Part shown: positions 60,007-64,000 of the stretch, piece by piece
Position numbering within the stretch: the stretch's first letter is position 1
How the letters are laid out: each line of letters opens with the position of its first letter
NCBI RefSeq assembly: GCF_027460265.1
Contig: NZ_JAPZBC010000001.1
Location: forward strand, 5,250,001 to 5,314,000
Origin: Streptomyces sp. WMMC940
GTDB lineage: Bacteria; Actinomycetota; Actinomycetes; Streptomycetales; Streptomycetaceae
DNA length: 64,000 nucleotides
Direction: 5' to 3'
Position numbers and translations under genes: made by a program
The notes under the pieces: model-generated
What the model was told of the DNA's origin: nothing
Seen by the model: the letters and a program-made list of their open reading frames with translations, nothing else
Databases searched by the model: none

Positions 60007-60165
60007 AGCACTGCTCCGCTTGGTCAAAAACGGGGGTCGGCGGCCCTGGGACCCTCACGGGATCCGGAGGCCCGCCCCCGGGACGATGCAGCGCAAAGCC
60101 GCGTGCGGCGCGGGGGGAATCCCGCCCTCGGCGGGGGAGCTCCGTACACAACGATTGGGTAGCCA

Positions 60166-61299
60166 GTGGTACTGAAAACCTTCGGCTGGTCGTTCGCAGT
60201 CACTGCGCTCGGCCTGGTCGCTGCGGTGTTCTACGGGGGCTGGACGGCCTTCGGGCTCGTCGCGATCCTGTCCATCCTGGAGGTCTCGCTCTCCTTCGAC
60301 AACGCGGTGGTCAACGCCGGCGTGCTGAAGAAGATGAGCGAGTTCTGGCAGAAGATCTTCCTCACCATCGGCATCCTGATCGCCGTCTTCGGCATGCGGC
60401 TGGTGTTCCCCGTCGTGATCGTCTCGATCACGGCGCAACTCGGTCCCATCGAGGCGATCGACCTCGCCCTGACCGACCACGCCCGCTACGAGGAACTGGT
60501 CACCGACGCCCACCCCGCCATCGCGGCGTTCGGCGGCATGTTCCTGCTCATGATCTTCCTCGACTTCATCTTCGAGGACCGGGACATCAAATGGCTCGCA
60601 TGGCTGGAGCGGCCCCTGGCCAAGCTGGGCAAGATCGACATGCTGGCGGCCTGTGTCGCGCTGATCATCCTGCTGATCACCGCCACCACCTTCGCCGTCC
60701 ACGCCCACCAGTACGGCGGGGTGCACGTCGACAAGTCGTCCACGGTGCTGCTCGCCGGCGTCGCCGGCCTCGTCACGTACATGGTCGTGGGCGGTCTCTC
60801 CGGCTTCTTCGAGGACAAGCTCGAAGAGGAGGAGGAGCGCGAGCACGAGGCCGAAGAGGAGGCCAAGCGGGCCGGGAAGCCGCTCTCGGCCGCCAAGCTC
60901 GTCGGCAAGGCCGCGTTCTTCATGTTCATGTACCTCGAGGTGCTGGACGCGTCCTTCTCCTTCGACGGCGTCATCGGCGCCTTCGCGGTCAGCAACGACC
61001 CGGTCGTCATCGCGCTCGGCCTCGGCATCGGCGCCATGTACGTCCGGTCCCTCACGGTCTACCTGGTCCGCCAGGGCACCCTCGACGACTACGTCTACCT
61101 CGAGCACGGCGCCCACTACGCGATCGGCGCGCTGGCCGCGATCCTGCTGATCACCATCCAGTACGAGGTCCCCGAAGTCGTCACCGGCCTCATCGGTGTG
61201 GCCCTGATCGCCTGGTCCTTCTGGTCCTCCGTGCGGCGCAACCAGCGCCTGAGGGTGCCCGAGGAGAAGGAAGAGGTACTCGCGGCAAAGGAAGTGTGA
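60166..61299 (+). CDS. TerC/DUF475-like integral membrane protein
   Basis: 377 residues; GTG 60166. Nine or so helices. SFDNAVVNAGVLKKM and LEVLDASFSFDGVIGAFAVS are the paired acidic SFDNA/SFDGV motifs of TerC-type proteins, thought to bind metal in the membrane. A charged cytoplasmic loop (about 220-245: DKLEEEEEREHEAEEEAKRA) separates the halves. Family: metal-ion handling (Mn2+ in TerC members) and tellurite resistance. It follows the terD pair, and the three are likely partners at the membrane. Confidence 0.9.
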   Translation: MVLKTFGWSFAVTALGLVAAVFYGGWTAFGLVAILSILEVSLSFDNAVVNAGVLKKMSEFWQKIFLTIGILIAVFGMRLVFPVVIVSITAQLGPIEAIDLALTDHARYEELVTDAHPAIAAFGGMFLLMIFLDFIFEDRDIKWLAWLERPLAKLGKIDMLAACVALIILLITATTFAVHAHQYGGVHVDKSSTVLLAGVAGLVTYMVVGGLSGFFEDKLEEEEEREHEAEEEAKRAGKPLSAAKLVGKAAFFMFMYLEVLDASFSFDGVIGAFAVSNDPVVIALGLGIGAMYVRSLTVYLVRQGTLDDYVYLEHGAHYAIGALAAILLITIQYEVPEVVTGLIGVALIAWSFWSSVRRNQRLRVPEEKEEVLAAKEV

Positions 61300-61326
61300 C
61301 ACCGCGGGGTTTGAGGAACGCTCTCA

Positions 61327-61367
61327 GCGGGGCGGCCGGGAGGCACATGGTCTCCGGGCCGCCCCGC
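61327..61367 (+). terminator. Hairpin after the TerC-like gene
   Basis: GCGGGGCGGCC (61327-61337) pairs exactly with GGCCGCCCCGC (61357-61367); 19-base loop, 27 bases after the stop. Confidence 0.65.
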
Positions 61368-61452
61368 GCGGCTGCCGGGCCCCCGCGGCACGGGGCCGCG
61401 CGGTGTATCCGGGACGGCTCCGGGAGGGGGCCGGTGCAGTCAGGGGTGGGAC

Positions 61453-62190
61453 ATGGCGTTCTGGGACGGTTTGTGGCGCGGCAGGACAGCGCAGTTCGAC
61501 TCGGGCAGCGCCTCGACCAACTCCATCCAGCTGACCAAACGGCGCCCCCAGGTCTCGCTCTCCAAGCAGAGCGCCGCCACCGGCAACCTCCGCGTCAACC
61601 TCTCCTGGCGGATGCGCACCTCCGACATCGAAGGCCGGTCGCGGCAGAGCGGACGGCTGCTGCGCAATCCGTCGAAGCTCTTCCGCCCCGAAGTGGTCCA
61701 GGCGCACACCCAGGGCGTCGTCAACGTCGACCTGGACCTCGGCTGCCTGTACGAGATGACGGACGGCAGCAAGGGCGTGGTGCAGCCGCTCGGCAGCCTC
61801 TTCGGCAGCCTGAACGAGCCGCCGTACGTCCGCCTCAGCGGTGACGACCGGTTCGGCGCGCCCTCCGGGGAGACGCTGTTCGTCAACCTGGACCACCGGG
61901 AGTCGATCAGGCGCCTGCTGTTCTTCGTCTACATCTACGACCGCACGCCCGCGTTCGACCGCACGCACGCGAAGGTGACGCTCTATCCCAGCAACGGACC
62001 GCGGGTGGAGATCGAACTGGACGAACGCGCCCCACAGGCCCGCTCGTGTGCCGTGTTCATGGTCGAGAACGTCAAGGGCGAGCTGGTCGTGCGCCGCGAG
62101 GTGAAGTTCGTCTACGGCTTCCAGGCCGAGCTGGACCGGCTGTACGGCTGGGGCCTGCAGTGGGGCCGCGGCTACAAGACCAAGACCTGA
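61453..62190 (+). CDS. TerA-like tellurium resistance family protein
   Basis: 245 residues; ATG 61453 after GGGGTGGG. A 30-residue leader (MAFWDGLWRGRTAQFDSGSA) precedes a TerD-like beta fold: TGNLRVNLSWRMRTSDIE, NVDLDLGCLYEMTDGSKGVV, YVRLSGDDRFGAPSGE and LLFFVYIYDRTPAFDRTHAK. The acidic loops are shifted compared with TerD, as in TerA members, which pair with TerD in multi-protein stress complexes. It ends in a basic tail (WGRGYKTKT). Confidence 0.87.
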   Translation: MAFWDGLWRGRTAQFDSGSASTNSIQLTKRRPQVSLSKQSAATGNLRVNLSWRMRTSDIEGRSRQSGRLLRNPSKLFRPEVVQAHTQGVVNVDLDLGCLYEMTDGSKGVVQPLGSLFGSLNEPPYVRLSGDDRFGAPSGETLFVNLDHRESIRRLLFFVYIYDRTPAFDRTHAKVTLYPSNGPRVEIELDERAPQARSCAVFMVENVKGELVVRREVKFVYGFQAELDRLYGWGLQWGRGYKTKT

Positions 62191-62331
62191 GACTTCCTGC
62201 CCGCCCACGGGCCGCGGTCCCGGGCGCACGTCATCGTCGGAGGAACGTTGCGGGGCGGGCGCACGTCACCGACGGAGGAACGTCCCGGGTGGGGGCGGAT
62301 CGGCGCGGGACGAACGCCTCCGCCGGGCGGG

Positions 62332-63210
62332 CTACTCCCGGATGAACTGCGGCCCCATCGGAGGCAGCCGGAAGTCCGGGTCCGGCGCGGGTCCGGCCGC
62401 GGCGGCGGGCTGCGGGTAGCCGTACGCGGGCTGTGCGGCGGGGGAGGCGGGCTGCGGGTAGCCGTACGCGGGCTGTGCGGCGGGGGAGGCGGGCTGCGGG
62501 TAGCCGTACGCGGGCTGTGTCGCGGGGGAGGCGGGCTGCGGGTAGCCGTACGCCGGCTCGGCCTGCGGCTGCGCCTGGGGCTGCGGCTGTGCCTCCGCTC
62601 GGGACGGTGCCTGGTCCTGCCCCGCCGGCTCGGGCGCGGAAGCGTCGGCGGACGGCTCGCTGTCGTCCACCGAGATGCCGAAGGCCGTGGCCAGGCCGAT
62701 CAGCCCGGTCGGATAGCCCTGCCCCACCGCGCGGAACTTCCATCCGTCGCCGCGCCGGTACAGCTCGCCGCAGATGACCGCGGTCTCCTCGCCCGTCTCC
62801 GCCCGGACGTCGAAGACGGCCAGCGGCTCGCCGTCCGGCACCGCCGCGTCGTACAGCATGATCCGCAGGTCCGGCACCCCGGAGAACGTGCCCCCGTCGG
62901 ACGACGCCGCGAGCACCACCTGGTCCACGGAGGCGTCGAGCGAGCCGACGTCCGCCTGGACCGTGTCGGTGAGCCCCTCGGCGGTGCGCTTCTTGGGCAG
63001 CAGCCGCACGAACCCGGAGGGGTGCCGGGGCTGGTTGTAGAAGACGAAGTCCTCGTCGGCGCGCACACGGCCGTCGGCGCCCAGCAGCAGGGCGGAGGCG
63101 TCCACGTCGGGGACTCCGGCCCCGGGGGTCCAGCGCAGCACCGCCCGGATCGAGGCCGCGCCGAGCGGAACGTTGGAACCCTTCAGCATCGCGTGCGTCA
63201 TGCCCGTCAT
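62332..63210 (-). CDS. TerD-domain protein with Tyr/Pro-rich repeats
   Basis: 292 residues from ATG 63210 (GGGAGGGCAGG before it); the ATG at 63201 (MTHAMLKGSNVPL) is an equally plausible start. The TerD domain (5-178) has DVDASALLLGADG, NQPRHPSGFVRLLPKKR and [20 protein letters not shown]. The C-terminal third is disordered: an Ala/Gln/Pro linker and four repeats of QPAYGYPQPASPAA type. It is on the opposite strand to the other Ter genes. Tyr/Pro repeats could mediate self-association or binding to membranes or SH3-like partners. Confidence 0.9.
   Translation of the reverse strand: MTGMTHAMLKGSNVPLGAASIRAVLRWTPGAGVPDVDASALLLGADGRVRADEDFVFYNQPRHPSGFVRLLPKKRTAEGLTDTVQADVGSLDASVDQVVLAASSDGGTFSGVPDLRIMLYDAAVPDGEPLAVFDVRAETGEETAVICGELYRRGDGWKFRAVGQGYPTGLIGLATAFGISVDDSEPSADASAPEPAGQDQAPSRAEAQPQPQAQPQAEPAYGYPQPASPATQPAYGYPQPASPAAQPAYGYPQPASPAAQPAYGYPQPAAAAGPAPDPDFRLPPMGPQFIRE
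62406..62560 (-). repeat. 42-bp tandem repeat encoding YGYPQP units
   Basis: Almost identical 42-bp units in the 3' end of the TerD-repeat gene, each encoding 14 residues with YGYPQP. Copy-number change would keep the frame. Confidence 0.85.
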
Positions 63211-63516
63211 CCTGCCCTCCCGCGCCCCGTGCGGACAACGCGGGGCCGGCTCCCTGGCGCCGTACGCGTTCGCAGGACCAGCTCCGGCCCCCTCCGGTCC
63301 CACGGGGCACCGCCGTGCGGCGCACCGTGGGACCCGCACGGACATCGAGGGAAACGGCCGGGCATGCCCCGCGGCGGCGGAGGGCAGTCTGAGTCGGGGA
63401 CCGAAGTGCACGAGTTACCTCGAGTTCATACGGCCGGGGAACTCGCGACACCTGTTCCTACGTACTATTACCGGCCACCCAACCACAGGGCCGCACAGGC
63501 AGTACGGGGGATTCAG
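63211..63516. other. Divergent region between the TerD-repeat and CitE-like genes
   Basis: 306 bases, no gene. The segment 63410-63480 is less G+C-rich (TCGAGTTCATACGG, later CGTACTATTACCGGC) and probably contains the CitE-like promoter. Confidence 0.45.
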
Positions 63517-64000
63517 ATGCGTCATTTCGGGCATATCCCGGCCACTGCCCGGAAGGAACTGTTCCATCAGGAGCCGGCGGAATTCGACGCCGGCTCCCCC
63601 GCGCGCATGCTCTCAGTGGCGCTCGGCGCCACGCTCTACAGCCCCGCGACCCGGCCGCGACTCGCGGACGACGTGCTCAAGCAGGCGGCGCGCGGAGTGG
63701 TCTCCATGGTCCTCTGCCTGGAGGATTCCATCGACGACGCCGACGTCCCCGCCGCCGAGGAGAACCTCGTCCGCCAGTTCGCCGCCCTCGACGAGCGCGG
63801 GGCCGAGCCGCCGCTGCTGTTCGTCCGGGTGCGCGAGCCCGGCCAGATCGAGAACCTCGCCCGGCGTCTCGGTGGGGCGAGCCGACTCCTGACCGGATTT
63901 GTACTTCCCAAATTCACCGCAGAGCGAGGACGCCCCTTCCTGGAGGCGGCCACCGCCGCCGAATCCGTGATCGGCCGCACGCTCTACGTGATGCCGGTGC
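63517..64000 (+). CDS. HpcH/HpaI aldolase/citrate lyase (CitE)-like protein, 3' truncated by window
   Basis: The first 161 residues are visible; the frame runs off the right edge. ATG 63517. MLSVALGATLYSPATRPRLA, VSMVLCLEDSIDDADVPAAE with the conserved Glu-Asp metal site, and LLFVRVREPGQIENLARRLG are CitE-family blocks. In ter clusters a CitE-like lyase accompanies ATP-grasp and phosphoribosyltransferase proteins in a proposed nucleoside-like biosynthetic module; those partners would lie beyond the window. The adjacency to TerD genes supports membership of that module. Confidence 0.88.
   Translation, partial: MRHFGHIPATARKELFHQEPAEFDAGSPARMLSVALGATLYSPATRPRLADDVLKQAARGVVSMVLCLEDSIDDADVPAAEENLVRQFAALDERGAEPPLLFVRVREPGQIENLARRLGGASRLLTGFVLPKFTAERGRPFLEAATAAESVIGRTLYVMPV

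Noticed and set aside
1..64000. tRNA, rRNA, insertion sequences, integrase or att sites
   Set aside because: None recognised. Gene debris suggests past rearrangement, but no transposase or tRNA-bounded direct repeats were found.

Overview
The window reads as a chromosomal segment of a Streptomyces species. It has very high G+C in third codon positions, GTG and TTG starts, GGAGG-type ribosome binding sites, and gene neighbourhoods recalled from Streptomyces coelicolor: fasR-fabD-fabH-acpP-fabF, aceE-DUF3052-ahpE, the MreB/Mbl-like gene near matB, and a terD/terC-type tellurium cluster. No tRNA, rRNA, CRISPR array, integrase or intact insertion sequence was seen.

Left part (1-8.4 kb) is accessory. 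It opens with the 3' part of a polymorphic toxin (Hint domain plus a probable ADP-ribosyltransferase toxin domain) and its probable immunity gene, closed by a strong terminator. A graveyard of gene remnants follows: a penicillin-binding protein with its middle lost, and a metallo-beta-lactamase-fold fragment. Then comes a tightly overlapping four-gene operon (3387-8345) with a dynamin-like GTPase, a second TRAFAC-type GTPase with a DYPGG motif, a C-terminally membrane-anchored protein and a fourth unknown protein. This operon is the best candidate for a little-described system, probably biological conflict or membrane remodelling.

From 8.4 to 16.7 kb is a dormancy-type island: two tandem universal stress proteins, a DevS/DosT-like GAF-GAF histidine kinase, a DevR/DosR-like response regulator, a PNPOx-like flavin protein, and remnants of an acyl-CoA synthetase-like protein and a STAS protein. 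Several upstream regions carry a GGGNC-N4-GNCCC motif resembling the mycobacterial DosR box. From 16.7 to 24.3 kb lie a flavin amine oxidase, a PAS/SpoIIE phosphatase, a CsbD-like small protein, an SDR reductase, a secreted subtilisin and small conserved proteins, with MFS and protease remnants between them.

From 24.5 to 38 kb are core Streptomyces genes: a carboxyltransferase overlapping malonyl-CoA synthetase (matB), an MreB/Mbl-like protein, a zinc-ribbon membrane protein (paralogue of the one at 15.8 kb), a MarR regulator divergent from an oxidoreductase-ohr pair, an EI24-type membrane protein, a pyroglutamyl-peptidase-like protein lacking its catalytic cysteine, an SGNH hydrolase and a DUF3145 protein. 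From 38 to 43 kb is the primary fatty-acid synthase operon with its PucR-type activator.

From 43 to 54.5 kb are pirin, a serine hydrolase, a MerR regulator, an acyltransferase, two DUF1023 alpha/beta-hydrolase paralogues flanking a NarL-type two-component system and a DUF4429 protein, an I36-type secreted inhibitor and a two-TM cation channel. From 54.5 kb to the end is aceE divergent from DUF3052-ahpE, then a Ter stress cluster (two TerD, a TerC-like membrane protein, a TerA-like protein, a TerD with Tyr/Pro repeats and a CitE-like lyase cut by the window end).
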